This document shows, one piece after another, positions 50,288 to 58,383 of a DNA stretch of 64,000 bases. The notes under the pieces are model-generated. The model searched no databases. It was not told where the DNA came from and was given only the letters and a program-made list of their open reading frames with translations. Position 1 is the first letter of the stretch. Each line of letters begins with the position of its first letter. The DNA is from Pedobacter steynii (lineage in GTDB: Bacteria; Bacteroidota; Bacteroidia; Sphingobacteriales; Sphingobacteriaceae). The translations under genes were made by a program, and so were the position numbers. The stretch is from positions 5,642,001-5,706,000 of the forward strand of contig NZ_CP017141.1 of NCBI RefSeq assembly GCF_001721645.1. Reading direction: 5' to 3'.

Positions 50288-51208
50288 ATGTCAACACAAG
50301 GGAATTTTAATGCCGAACAAGAAGAAGAGTTTTTCAATAAGATTGACCAGGTTTATGATTTAACGGAGGCCTCAGATTTTGAAGCTGCAGAACAAATGTT
50401 GTTGCAGATCAACGGTTCCATTTCCGGGCCTAAGGAGAACAGTAACGTGGGAGGGGTAGTGCTGGACAGCATTTATTCTTTTTATGAACAGACGGGAGAA
50501 CTAGAAAAGGCCTTGCCTTATTTCCTGGAAGAGACTGATTACCTGAAAGAAAAAATGAGCCATCAAAAGATCAGTTCCATGCGTCATTTCTTAACTACAG
50601 GAGCAATTTATTATGCGCTGAAAGAGCTGGACAAAGCCAGGGACTTTTTTGGTATTGCCTATGAAAAAGAAGGGAGTCGTATTTTCCAGGATGAGAATTC
50701 TGATTACCTGAGGATTGCCTTGATGGACGACCAGGAATTTGAAGATTTTAAAGCCGATTTTGTTCCTAACAAAGACGAGGAGCAGCTGGAACTTACGGAA
50801 GAACAACAGGAGCTTCTGGAAAAGTATTGTGAAGAAGGTAATGCAGAAATGGACAAAGAGAATTACTCAGGCGCTATCGATGCATTTAATAAGGCGCTGG
50901 ACGTATTACCACAGCCTAAGGACGACTGGGAGGCTACGGCCTGGATATCGGCCTCTATCGGCGATGCTTATTTCAGCGAACAAAAGTATAAGGAAGCTTT
51001 AGATCATTTGCACCGTGCCTACCAGATTTATGGGGCTGAAGATCCAAGTGCGTTTGTATTGCTTCGTATGGGGCAAAGCTACCTGGAGCTAAAGGAAGAA
51101 AAACATGCCACAGACTACCTGCACCATGCCTATAAACTGGAAGGTAAAGAGCTGTTTGAAGATGATAAAAAATACCTTAAATTTTTAAGCTCGAAAGTAA
51201 AACTATAA
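50288..51208 (+). CDS. Tetratricopeptide-repeat protein
   Basis: 306 residues, all helical and acidic, with at least five TPR-like units: about 9-40, 56-92, 98-130, 183-216 (GNAEMDKENYSGAIDAFNKA) and 224-258 (SIGDAYFSEQKYKEALDHLHRAY). It lacks a signal peptide, so it is a cytoplasmic scaffold of unknown partner. It begins 40 bases after xseB and may be cotranscribed. Its last bases overlap the convergent epimerase-like gene. Confidence 0.82.
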   Translation: MSTQGNFNAEQEEEFFNKIDQVYDLTEASDFEAAEQMLLQINGSISGPKENSNVGGVVLDSIYSFYEQTGELEKALPYFLEETDYLKEKMSHQKISSMRHFLTTGAIYYALKELDKARDFFGIAYEKEGSRIFQDENSDYLRIALMDDQEFEDFKADFVPNKDEEQLELTEEQQELLEKYCEEGNAEMDKENYSGAIDAFNKALDVLPQPKDDWEATAWISASIGDAYFSEQKYKEALDHLHRAYQIYGAEDPSAFVLLRMGQSYLELKEEKHATDYLHHAYKLEGKELFEDDKKYLKFLSSKVKL

Positions 51209-52189
51209 CCAGTTGTTGCTTTTATACCAGCTAACGGTTTCATTGAGTCCTTTTTCAAGGTCAAATTCCGGATCATAGCCAAGGTCAGCTTTTACATGGC
51301 CGATATTACAAGCCCAGTTAATGGCGGTAAGTTCGGCCATTTTTTCTTTATTCAGAGCAGGAGTATTCCTGCTCTTTGCATAAAAGATATCCATTAATGC
51401 TGCCATGGCTCCCACAACAGGGACCGGCAGGTGGAATTTCAGGGTCTTTTTATGCAATGCTTTTTTCAGGCCATCAGCCAGCGCGTAACGGTTGTAAACA
51501 TGTCCGTCGGAAACATTAAATTGTCTGGACACCAGGGAAGAGAACAGCGCTTTTACGATCACTGTAGCAAGGTCTGTTACATATACAAAGCTCAGTTGTT
51601 GTGTAAAACTACCGATATGAGGTTCCAATCCTTTATTGATGCTATTGAAGAGGATAAATAAATCTTTCTCTCTCGGTCCGTATACTGCAGTAGGGCGAAT
51701 CACAATCAATGGAAGTCCTGATATTTCTGCCAGGTATTGTTCAGCCAGTAGCTTGCTGGCCCCATAGTTCGTTACCGGACGTCCGGGGGTATCGTCCTGA
51801 ATCTCCGCGGTTAAATCTGTAAGCGGGCCCAATGCTGCAAGGCTACTGACAAATACAAATTTCTCCAGATTTATCGCAGCGGTATTTGCGGCTAAGGCCA
51901 GGTTTCTGGAGTATTCCGCATTGACCTTATTATAAGCTTCCTTTGTTTTTGCCTTGGTGATTCCCGCCGCATGAATGATATACTGGTATTGTTTTTCTTC
52001 CAGCTCTCTTTTCAGGCTGTCTACGGAACTATAATCCAGGTGGGTATACTGTATATCAAATTCTTTCAAATGCGTCCTATCCGTATCCGGACGTACAGCA
52101 GCATACACTTCTAATCCGGCAGCGAGTGCTTTATTGATCAAATGATAACCAACAAAGCCAGTTGCTCCGGTAATCAGTACCTTTTTCAT
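51203..52189 (-). CDS. cerR: NAD-dependent epimerase-like reductase, candidate ceramide reductase CerR
   Basis: 328 residues of the extended SDR family: GATGFVGYH near 7-15 for NAD(P), the catalytic YGASK near 142-146, and a conserved tail WACNIGHVKADLGYDPEFDLEKGL. In Caulobacter and Bacteroides the enzyme named CerR, a member of this superfamily, reduces the 3-keto group of the ceramide intermediate. Being downstream of serine palmitoyltransferase and the GNAT-fold gene makes that role likely here, but sequence alone could also fit a nucleotide-sugar enzyme. It is separated from the upstream gene by 33 bases. Confidence 0.72.
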   Translation of the reverse strand: MKKVLITGATGFVGYHLINKALAAGLEVYAAVRPDTDRTHLKEFDIQYTHLDYSSVDSLKRELEEKQYQYIIHAAGITKAKTKEAYNKVNAEYSRNLALAANTAAINLEKFVFVSSLAALGPLTDLTAEIQDDTPGRPVTNYGASKLLAEQYLAEISGLPLIVIRPTAVYGPREKDLFILFNSINKGLEPHIGSFTQQLSFVYVTDLATVIVKALFSSLVSRQFNVSDGHVYNRYALADGLKKALHKKTLKFHLPVPVVGAMAALMDIFYAKSRNTPALNKEKMAELTAINWACNIGHVKADLGYDPEFDLEKGLNETVSWYKSNNWL

Positions 52190-52222
52190 CCGTGTTTTTT
52201 GTAGGATTTCTTAATGATTTGA

Positions 52223-53344
52223 TTATATCGCTTTTTCCAGGATTCTATATTTCCGGTACAACTTGCCATTGATTTGCTCAATTGCACTGTTGACCAGAGT
52301 ATTGTGTTCCAAGGTCCAGGAAGCTTCTGCATATTCAAATTTTTTCTCCTGGAAAGTTTTAATGGTCAGTCCATACAAACAAGCTTCTATACCCATTTTG
52401 CGGTAACCATCCATCACACCAAGGGCCATAATTCTAAGCCCCTTGATCTTCCTTTTATACCATAATAACTTGATCAGCCCCCAGGGAAATAAACGGCCTC
52501 TTTTAACTTTGATCAGGGCCTGATTGAGGTCAGGAACCGAAAGTGAGATCGCCACCATTTTCCCTTCCTGTTCTGCGATATACACAAAATCAGGGTCGAC
52601 AATCATTTTAAGGTCTTTGGCCAGGTAATGGAATTCTTTATCTGTTGCCGGCACAAAACCAGTATTGTGATCCCATGCGGCGTTATAAACTTCGCGGACT
52701 TTTATCACCTCATTCCAGAAATCCTTCATATTGATCTTTCTGATGATGATGTTATTGCGTTTCAGGCGTTCCTGAATGGCTTCTGCCAATTTTAAGGAAC
52801 GGTCATTGTATTCGCCGGCAATAAATTTATAAGCCCTTAGATCTACCTTTTTATAAAAACCTGAATTTTCTAAAAGTTGCAGATAATAAGGAGGATTATA
52901 AGGCATCATGGCCACCGGTGGGCCATCAAATCCCTCGATTAATAAGGCGCAGATATCATTGGTGGAGAAATTCAACGGACCGACCATACTGGTCATGTTC
53001 CGTTCCTTCAACCATTTTGAAGCCGCATCAATCAATTGATCTGCGACTTCCTGATCGTTGATACAATCAAAAAAGCCGAAATGTCCTTCAGTAGTGTTGT
53101 TTTTCTTATTGTGGTTGTTGTTCTGAATACCCGCAATTCTCCCTACAACCCGATCGCCTTCATAAGCCAGAAACAACTGCAAAGTTGAATGCTCGTGAAA
53201 TGGATGCTTACCAGGGGTAAGCATGTCACTTTGTGCGATGAAAAGTTCCGGAACATAATTCGGATCATTTTTATGCAGCTCGTGCGGAAAATCAATAAAA
53301 GCTGCTAATTTCTTTTTGTTGTCTACAGCAACGATATTCCTCAT
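52223..53344 (-). CDS. GNAT-fold protein, candidate bacterial ceramide synthase (bCerS)
   Basis: 373 residues. The whole chain reads as a GNAT-like acyltransferase: the start FIDFPHELHKNDPNYVPEL, a GRIAGIQNNNHNK stretch, VGPLNFSTNDICALLIEGFD near 131-150, and ALGVMDGYRKMGIEACLYGL near 320-340, comparable to the acyl-CoA pocket. Homologues are often annotated as hypothetical or as GNAT-like. In Caulobacter, bCerS is a GNAT-related enzyme encoded near spt. This gene overlaps the spt stop by four bases, so acylation of 3-ketosphinganine is the best guess. No Lag1 domain, as used in eukaryotes, is present. Confidence 0.72.
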   Translation of the reverse strand: MRNIVAVDNKKKLAAFIDFPHELHKNDPNYVPELFIAQSDMLTPGKHPFHEHSTLQLFLAYEGDRVVGRIAGIQNNNHNKKNNTTEGHFGFFDCINDQEVADQLIDAASKWLKERNMTSMVGPLNFSTNDICALLIEGFDGPPVAMMPYNPPYYLQLLENSGFYKKVDLRAYKFIAGEYNDRSLKLAEAIQERLKRNNIIIRKINMKDFWNEVIKVREVYNAAWDHNTGFVPATDKEFHYLAKDLKMIVDPDFVYIAEQEGKMVAISLSVPDLNQALIKVKRGRLFPWGLIKLLWYKRKIKGLRIMALGVMDGYRKMGIEACLYGLTIKTFQEKKFEYAEASWTLEHNTLVNSAIEQINGKLYRKYRILEKAI

Positions 53345-54546
53345 ATAGCTACCTGAGAAGGTTTTAACTGCACCTCTTTTGCTGCCGCTGCAATTTTCTC
53401 GATTGCTTCTTCAATTTGAGCGAAAGTATGTGTAGCCATTAATGAGAACCTGATCAGGGAAGCATCCGAAGGTACTGCCGGAGAAACTACCGGATTCACA
53501 AAGATCCCATTATTGCTCAGGATATTGGTAATCATAAAAGTTTTATCATTATCTCTGATGTATACCGGAATAATCGGGCTATCGGTATGACCGATATCAA
53601 ATCCTGCTTCCAATAATAACTTCTTTGCATAATTGGTGTTTGCCCAGAGCTGGTCGATACGCTCCGGCTCAGACTCAATGATATCCAGAGCTGCAATGAC
53701 ACTTGCAACTGCTGAAGGTGGCATACTTGCACTGAACATTAAAGAACGTGCCCTATGTTTTACATATTCAATGGTCTCTTCAGTTCCTGCAATGAAACCT
53801 CCGAGAGAAGCCAATGACTTACTGAAAGTACCCATAATCAGGTCCACCTGATCGGTAAGACCGAAATGCGAAGCTGTTCCAGATCCGTTAAAGCCGATTA
53901 CACCCAGACTGTGTGCATCGTCCATCATAATATTTGCACCGAACTCTTCTGCAATTTTTACAATTTCCGGCAAGTTTACCAGATCACCTTCCATACTGAA
54001 GATACCGTCCGCAACAATCAGCTTAGCCGAATCTTCCGGCAGGCGGCTTAGTTTTTTACGAAGGTCATCCATGTCATTATGGGCATACTTAATAGACCTT
54101 GAAAATGAAAGACGGCTTCCGTCAATGATGGAGGCATGATCGTACTCATCAAGGATGAGGTAATCGTTTCTGTCCAATAAGCAGGAGATCACTCCAAGAT
54201 TTACCTGAAATCCTGTACTAAAAAGTACAGCAGCTTCCTTACCAACATAAGCAGCAAGTCTTCTTTCCAGTTCGATGTGTATATCAAGTGTTCCGTTCAG
54301 GAATCTTGATCCGGCACATCCGGTACCATATTTATCAATTGCCGCTTTTGCTGCTTCTTTTATTTTTGGGTGGTTAGTCAATCCAAGATAGGAGTTAGAG
54401 CCAAACATCAGCACCTTTTTTCCATCTATTACCACTTCAGTATCCTGTCCTGATTCTATGGCCCGAAAGTAAGGGTATAAGCCTTTTTCCTTGATTGCTG
54501 TAGCGTCTTTAAAAGCGGCTATCCTATCGTGTAATTTTTTGCGCAT
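53341..54546 (-). CDS. spt: Serine palmitoyltransferase
   Basis: 401 residues of the alpha-oxoamine synthase family. The PLP Lys is Lys243 in GTFSKSLASLGGF; other active-site residues are His138 in DHASI and Asp210 with His212 in DDAHSLG. The N-terminal KEKGLYPYFRAIESGQDTEV and the segment GTGCAGSRFLNGTLDIH match the Sphingobacterium-type soluble SPT more than AONS or glycine C-acetyltransferase. It condenses serine with palmitoyl-CoA to 3-ketosphinganine, the first step of sphingolipid synthesis. It heads an operon with the two genes that follow. Confidence 0.88.
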   Translation of the reverse strand: MRKKLHDRIAAFKDATAIKEKGLYPYFRAIESGQDTEVVIDGKKVLMFGSNSYLGLTNHPKIKEAAKAAIDKYGTGCAGSRFLNGTLDIHIELERRLAAYVGKEAAVLFSTGFQVNLGVISCLLDRNDYLILDEYDHASIIDGSRLSFSRSIKYAHNDMDDLRKKLSRLPEDSAKLIVADGIFSMEGDLVNLPEIVKIAEEFGANIMMDDAHSLGVIGFNGSGTASHFGLTDQVDLIMGTFSKSLASLGGFIAGTEETIEYVKHRARSLMFSASMPPSAVASVIAALDIIESEPERIDQLWANTNYAKKLLLEAGFDIGHTDSPIIPVYIRDNDKTFMITNILSNNGIFVNPVVSPAVPSDASLIRFSLMATHTFAQIEEAIEKIAAAAKEVQLKPSQVAI

Positions 54547-54946
54547 GCTAGTACTGTATGTTTAGATCTCTGAGCTTTTGTTGATGTGTTGTTGGTTTCT
54601 CAGAAAGGTTATTAGCTCTGTCTTTAATAATCTTTCCCTGGGTTTAGTCTTTAGGTTTGACAAATTTGTCAAATACGGAAAAACTTTTCAAATCTAAGAT
54701 CATAAACACAGAAAACAAAACTTGAAGTCATTCAAGACTGAATATATTACTTTTTAAAACAAAATTTACAATTTTCTTATAATTTCTCCCTGTTAAACCT
54801 TCATAAAGTAGAAAGCCTTCACATCAATTGTCAACCAAGTATACAATATTGATACCAAAAAATAAAGTAAAATCTAAAAAAGCATAAATAAAAGCTCATT
54901 CTGTCTGATCTGAAGATTTTATGTATTTTTGAAGAAAAAAGATTAG
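54547..54946. promoter_or_regulatory. AT-rich divergent control region with an 18-bp palindrome
   Basis: 400 bases without a gene. The notable element is the perfect palindrome TTTGACAAATTTGTCAAA at 54656-54673, 110 bases upstream of spt, which looks like a protein-binding site. A TAGGTTTG (54652-54659, plus strand) overlaps its left end. A TATTTTTG at 54924-54931 is a likely -7 box of the next plus-strand gene, ending 15 bases before its start codon. Confidence 0.45.
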
Positions 54947-55291
54947 ATGAGTACTATTAATATTATACCAACGTTCGAGAATTTCACTGAATTTTACCAA
55001 AAAGCTGTTGAACCATTAAAGGAGGCAAATAACGCTTACATCAGATTAGATGGAAAGCTAAAAGGGGGAACAAGAAATGTGTTTGCCTACTTCTGGTATA
55101 AAGATAAAAAATGGGCGGTAGCTGCAGATACTTTTATCGACAGATTGAAGATTGCTTTTGAAGCAGCTCAAAAAACAGAGGAGCCTTTTGAGATCAAAGC
55201 AACCCGGGACCATAAAGGAGAATCCTTATCCATCAAAGGACAACCCATCAGAAATCAGAAATTCAATGTTTATAAAACCGGAGAGAGATAA
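54947..55291 (+). CDS. Small hypothetical cytoplasmic protein
   Basis: 114 residues, no signal peptide, alpha/beta composition. Features: a Trp-rich core FAYFWYKDKKWAVAADTFID (about 47-66) and a Lys- and Arg-rich end. No family is recognised. It stands alone with its own promoter element and a strong terminator, so it is likely a real monocistronic gene. Confidence 0.65.
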   Translation: MSTINIIPTFENFTEFYQKAVEPLKEANNAYIRLDGKLKGGTRNVFAYFWYKDKKWAVAADTFIDRLKIAFEAAQKTEEPFEIKATRDHKGESLSIKGQPIRNQKFNVYKTGER

Positions 55292-55310
55292 TCCGGTTGC
55301 AGTTCATAAA

Positions 55311-55347
55311 AAAGGCGATAGGGTATACCTTATCGCCTTTTTTTTAG
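55311..55347 (+). terminator. Rho-independent terminator
   Basis: AAAGGCGATA at 55311-55320 and TATCGCCTTT at 55331-55340, extended by GGTATACC within the loop and followed by a run of T. Confidence 0.88.
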
Positions 55348-55364
55348 GAAACAAAAGAGCGGAA

Positions 55365-55988
55365 TTAACCTTCTCTTTTCACATAAGTTTTGTTACCGTT
55401 TTTATTGATATAATATTTTCCACCACGTGGGCCGGTTAAAATCTGTTCTCCGTTTGGCCCTTGCAGACTTCTGTCCACTGTAGGCTTATAATCTTTTGGT
55501 GTTACCGTCGAAGTTGCTTCTTTTTTAACCTGAGTAGCTCTGGTTTTGGTCTCTTTCACTGCAGCTTCTGCTTTTTCCTTACTTGCCGTGTAACGCTTGT
55601 CCGGAGTACCGTCTTTTTTCAAACCGGGAGTGCTTGCCTTAACTTCTTTTACTGCTTCTTCTTTTTTAGCAGCAGCTTTGCTGGCCGTTTTTTTCGATGT
55701 CTCCGCCGCTACTTCTTTAGCGTTTGTATAACGTTTGTCGGGAGTACCGTCTTTTTTAAGCTTCGCACCGGAAGCAGCGGCTTTATCTGCAGCCTTTTTT
55801 GCTGCCACTGTTTCTTTTTTGGCAGCAGCCTTAGCTGCAGCAGCTTCCTTCTTCGCATCTGCCTTTGCCTTACTGACTTCCTTTTTGGCTTTTTGTGTGG
55901 CAACGGTTTGTGCAGGTTGGGCAGTTTGCGCCATACCTAAACTTACGCAGAAGCTCAGGATGGTCAGTAATGAAAATAGTTTTTTCAT
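55365..55988 (-). CDS. Secreted Lys/Ala-rich repeat protein with a basic adaptor motif
   Basis: 207 residues. A signal peptide (about 1-20, then Gln-Thr-Ala-Gln-Pro) is followed by a long low-complexity region of Lys, Ala and Glu (about 30-75 and 90-115). The 12-residue unit LKKDGTPDKRYT occurs twice in near-identical form (about residues 77 and 123). The C-terminal segment GPRGGKYYINKNGNKTYVKR is what I know as the PBCV-specific basic adaptor motif. The composition recalls histone H1-like tails, yet the protein should be exported. The function is unknown; binding to polyanions in the envelope is one possibility. Confidence 0.7.
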   Translation of the reverse strand: MKKLFSLLTILSFCVSLGMAQTAQPAQTVATQKAKKEVSKAKADAKKEAAAAKAAAKKETVAAKKAADKAAASGAKLKKDGTPDKRYTNAKEVAAETSKKTASKAAAKKEEAVKEVKASTPGLKKDGTPDKRYTASKEKAEAAVKETKTRATQVKKEATSTVTPKDYKPTVDRSLQGPNGEQILTGPRGGKYYINKNGNKTYVKREG

Positions 55989-56193
55989 GATTTTGTTTTT
56001 TGATACGCTGTTTTATAAACTGTTCATAGTGTATTGATCTGTTAGCTTTACAAACATTAAACCAATTTAATATATTACCCTGAAATTTATACCAAAAAAG
56101 CAGAATATTTTTCAGTAATTTTCTTAGTATCAATCTGCTATAAGATTACTATTTCCTATATTGGTAGAGGTATTATTCAATAAACTTTTCATT

Positions 56194-57045
56194 ATGGATC
56201 AAAGAATTATCAATCTTTACGACGAATACACCCACAGTGGCATCAACAGAAAAGACTTTATCAGGAAACTGGCTCTTCTTACCGGCAGTACTGCACTAGC
56301 CTTAACCATCCTTCCATTGCTGGAAAACAATTATGCCGCAGCAGCCGAAACCGACGATGAAGCCCTTAGCCTGGAAAACATTACTTACCCTGGAGCAGAA
56401 GGGGAGATGAAAGGCGTTCTGGCCAGGCCAAAAGATAAGAAACACCTCGGGGCAGTACTGGTGATCCATGAAAACCGCGGATTAAATCCACATACGATTG
56501 CGGTCACAAAAAGAGTAGCCTCAGCAGGTTTTTTAGCCCTGGGTGTAGATGCACTCTCTTCTTTTGGAGGCACTCCTGCAGATGAAGATAAAGCCCGGGA
56601 TCTGATCGGACAGCTTGACCCGGAAAAGAACCTTCAGAATTACCTGAAAGGGCTTGATTATTTAAGGAAACACAAAGATGGGAATGGAAAGGTGGGTTGT
56701 GTAGGTTTCTGCTGGGGAGGAGGAATGGCCAACAAGCTGGCGGTAAATGACCCCAATCTGTTAGCAGCCGTAGCTTATTATGGGGCACAGGCAAAAGCAG
56801 AAGATGCAGGAAAGATCAAAGCCAGCCTGATGTTACACTATGCAGGTCTCGATGAAAGGATCAATGCCGGAATCGCAGCCTATGAAGCAGCATTAAAGCT
56901 CCACCATATTCCTTATCAGTTGTTCATATATGAAGGAGTGAACCATGCCTTCAACAATGATACCTCTCCGACAAGGTATAATGAGGCTGCAGCTAAACTG
57001 GCATGGGAGAGGACCATCGATCTGTTTAAATCAAAGTTATCCTAA
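56194..57045 (+). CDS. Dienelactone hydrolase-family protein, exported
   Basis: 283 residues from the ATG at 56194; an upstream frame start at 56161 is not needed. The leader NRKDFIRKLALLTGSTALAL (about 18-37) suggests export, with one Arg-Lys pair like a weak twin-arginine signal. The hydrolase core shows HENRGLNPH (92-100), the nucleophile Cys173 in GFCWGGG, and the terminal His in EGVNHAFNND (about 255), so the Cys-Asp-His type is intact. The natural ester or lactone is unknown. It is a single gene. Confidence 0.87.
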   Translation: MDQRIINLYDEYTHSGINRKDFIRKLALLTGSTALALTILPLLENNYAAAAETDDEALSLENITYPGAEGEMKGVLARPKDKKHLGAVLVIHENRGLNPHTIAVTKRVASAGFLALGVDALSSFGGTPADEDKARDLIGQLDPEKNLQNYLKGLDYLRKHKDGNGKVGCVGFCWGGGMANKLAVNDPNLLAAVAYYGAQAKAEDAGKIKASLMLHYAGLDERINAGIAAYEAALKLHHIPYQLFIYEGVNHAFNNDTSPTRYNEAAAKLAWERTIDLFKSKLS

Positions 57046-57216
57046 AGAAGATCATCCTGAGATTCCGGCTTTGCAACCACATACTGAGTAGGTTGACCTC
57101 CCCGCTAACAGGCCGGATTATTAGGGTCAATAAGAATTTCCGCTAACTAAAACAAAAAACGTTTTCCAGTTGTTTGAAGATTAAATTGATAATTATACTT
57201 ATAACTGACACTAGCA

Positions 57217-57247
57217 TTGGAATTTAAGCTAAGAATGCTTAACTTTG
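57217..57247 (+). promoter_or_regulatory. Promoter of the RNA-binding protein gene
   Basis: TTG at 57217-57219, a 20-base spacer, then TAACTTTG at 57240-57247: a complete match to the Bacteroidota sigma-A consensus. The ATG at 57267 is 19 bases downstream, which leaves a short leader. Confidence 0.7.
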
Positions 57248-57266
57248 TGCAAATTTTTAAACATTA

Positions 57267-57572
57267 ATGAAGATATTTATTACAGGCCTTCCGTTAGAAG
57301 TAGGGGAAGATGAATTAACAGCCGTATTTGGTGATTTCGGTCAAGTAAAATCACTTAGGATTATCAAAGATCGCGAGACTGGTCAAAGTCGTGGGTTTGG
57401 TTTTGTGGAAATGCCGGTAGAAGAAGAGGCAAAAGAAGCAATCAAACGCATGAACGGTGGCGATTATAACGGTAATCGAATTAAAGTTGCTGAAGCTCAG
57501 GAAAAACCAGGTACTGGTGGAGGAGCTGGTGGTGGCTTTAAACGCAACAACCGTACAGAGAAAAGCTATTAA
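57267..57572 (+). CDS. RRM-domain RNA-binding protein
   Basis: 101 residues with one RNA recognition motif. RNP2 is KIFITGLP (2-9) and RNP1 is SRGFGFVEM (41-49). The end is Gly-rich (GTGGGAGGGFKRNN), as in small plant-like and cyanobacterial glycine-rich proteins. In Bacteroidota such RRM proteins are abundant and thought to take the place of cold-shock or Hfq-type chaperones. The strong promoter and terminator fit high expression. Confidence 0.92.
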   Translation: MKIFITGLPLEVGEDELTAVFGDFGQVKSLRIIKDRETGQSRGFGFVEMPVEEEAKEAIKRMNGGDYNGNRIKVAEAQEKPGTGGGAGGGFKRNNRTEKSY

Positions 57573-57582
57573 TAGCTTTTTT
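57561..57582 (+). terminator. Terminator overlapping the end of the RRM gene
   Basis: AAAAGCTATTAATAGCTTTT at 57561-57580 is a perfect 20-bp palindrome that includes the last three codons and the stop, followed by TTC. Confidence 0.75.
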
Positions 57583-57628
57583 CTTATTACAGTTTAAGAT
57601 TCTATTCTTATAGATCAATCCATATAGG

Positions 57629-57667
57629 GCAGCAAATATGACTTATATCGTATTTGCTGCTTTTTTA
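57629..57667 (+). terminator. Second terminator-like hairpin
   Basis: GCAGCAAATA at 57629-57638 and TATTTGCTGC at 57651-57660 with a run of six T after it. It may back up the previous terminator and also stop the convergent gene. Confidence 0.75.
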
Positions 57668-57685
57668 TTTGGATGCTATGAGTGA

Positions 57686-58300
57686 TTATTTCTGGTTTAC
57701 CAATGCAGTAACCAGACTTTTCCACTGTGGATAAGAAAATCCAATTTTGGCGCCCCATCCAACCAGTACATTTCTGACATTATTGATCAGCACACTGGTA
57801 TCTGAATTGGGAACTTCGTTTCTCCCATGCACTTCTGCTCTGACCTCCAGGCCTTCTCTTGTAACCGTAAAAGTGGATGTTGCTTTATCTTTAAAAAAAT
57901 GCGCGGTTTCCGGATTTAGGTGTAAAGGATTGGCGGCCGGTCTTGCTCTCATGATGATCGTTTGCCCTGCTGAAGACTGCTCTTCTTTGATGAGCTCTAC
58001 AACTACCCAGTCAAATCCGTCGCCCGTAGTTGTTCCGGGACCTGGTATGTTGATTTTAAAATGGTCACCCTCCATTGCCGCACGTTTCACCGTTTTTCCG
58101 GAAGCATCAGTGAGTGTAAATGTTGCCGAAGGGAATCCGCAAAGCTCATCCCAATTGAAAACTTCCAGCAAACGTTTTTTAGCCAGGGCATAACACGCAT
58201 TCGCTTCGGTTTCGTCTTTTAACAATGTTTTCTCAAAAACATCCATCTCTGATCCTTCTTCCTGTTTTGGAATTTCCTTTTTCATTTCTTTCCTTTTCAT
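57686..58300 (-). CDS. Hypothetical protein
   Basis: 204 residues. A Lys- and Glu-rich N-terminus (about 1-20) with several Met choices for the start, then a folded part with FTLTDASGKTVKRAAMEGDHFKINIPGPGT split over residues about 60-90 and a beta-rich middle (WVVVELIKEEQSS). No family is recognised. It has no signal peptide and probably is soluble. It stands alone. Confidence 0.6.
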   Translation of the reverse strand: MKRKEMKKEIPKQEEGSEMDVFEKTLLKDETEANACYALAKKRLLEVFNWDELCGFPSATFTLTDASGKTVKRAAMEGDHFKINIPGPGTTTGDGFDWVVVELIKEEQSSAGQTIIMRARPAANPLHLNPETAHFFKDKATSTFTVTREGLEVRAEVHGRNEVPNSDTSVLINNVRNVLVGWGAKIGFSYPQWKSLVTALVNQK

Positions 58301-58383
58301 GACCTAACACCTGAAAGGTATTTTTGTTTCTTTTGACCCGCTATGCCGTCCGTTTTTACCGTCATTTTTATTAAATTAGTAAA

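Noticed and set aside
55461..55940. Long plus-strand open frame opposite the Lys/Ala-rich gene
   Set aside because: It is Phe-, Ser- and Cys-rich as expected for the antisense of Lys/Ala/Glu codons, and the minus-strand frame has a signal peptide and known motifs.
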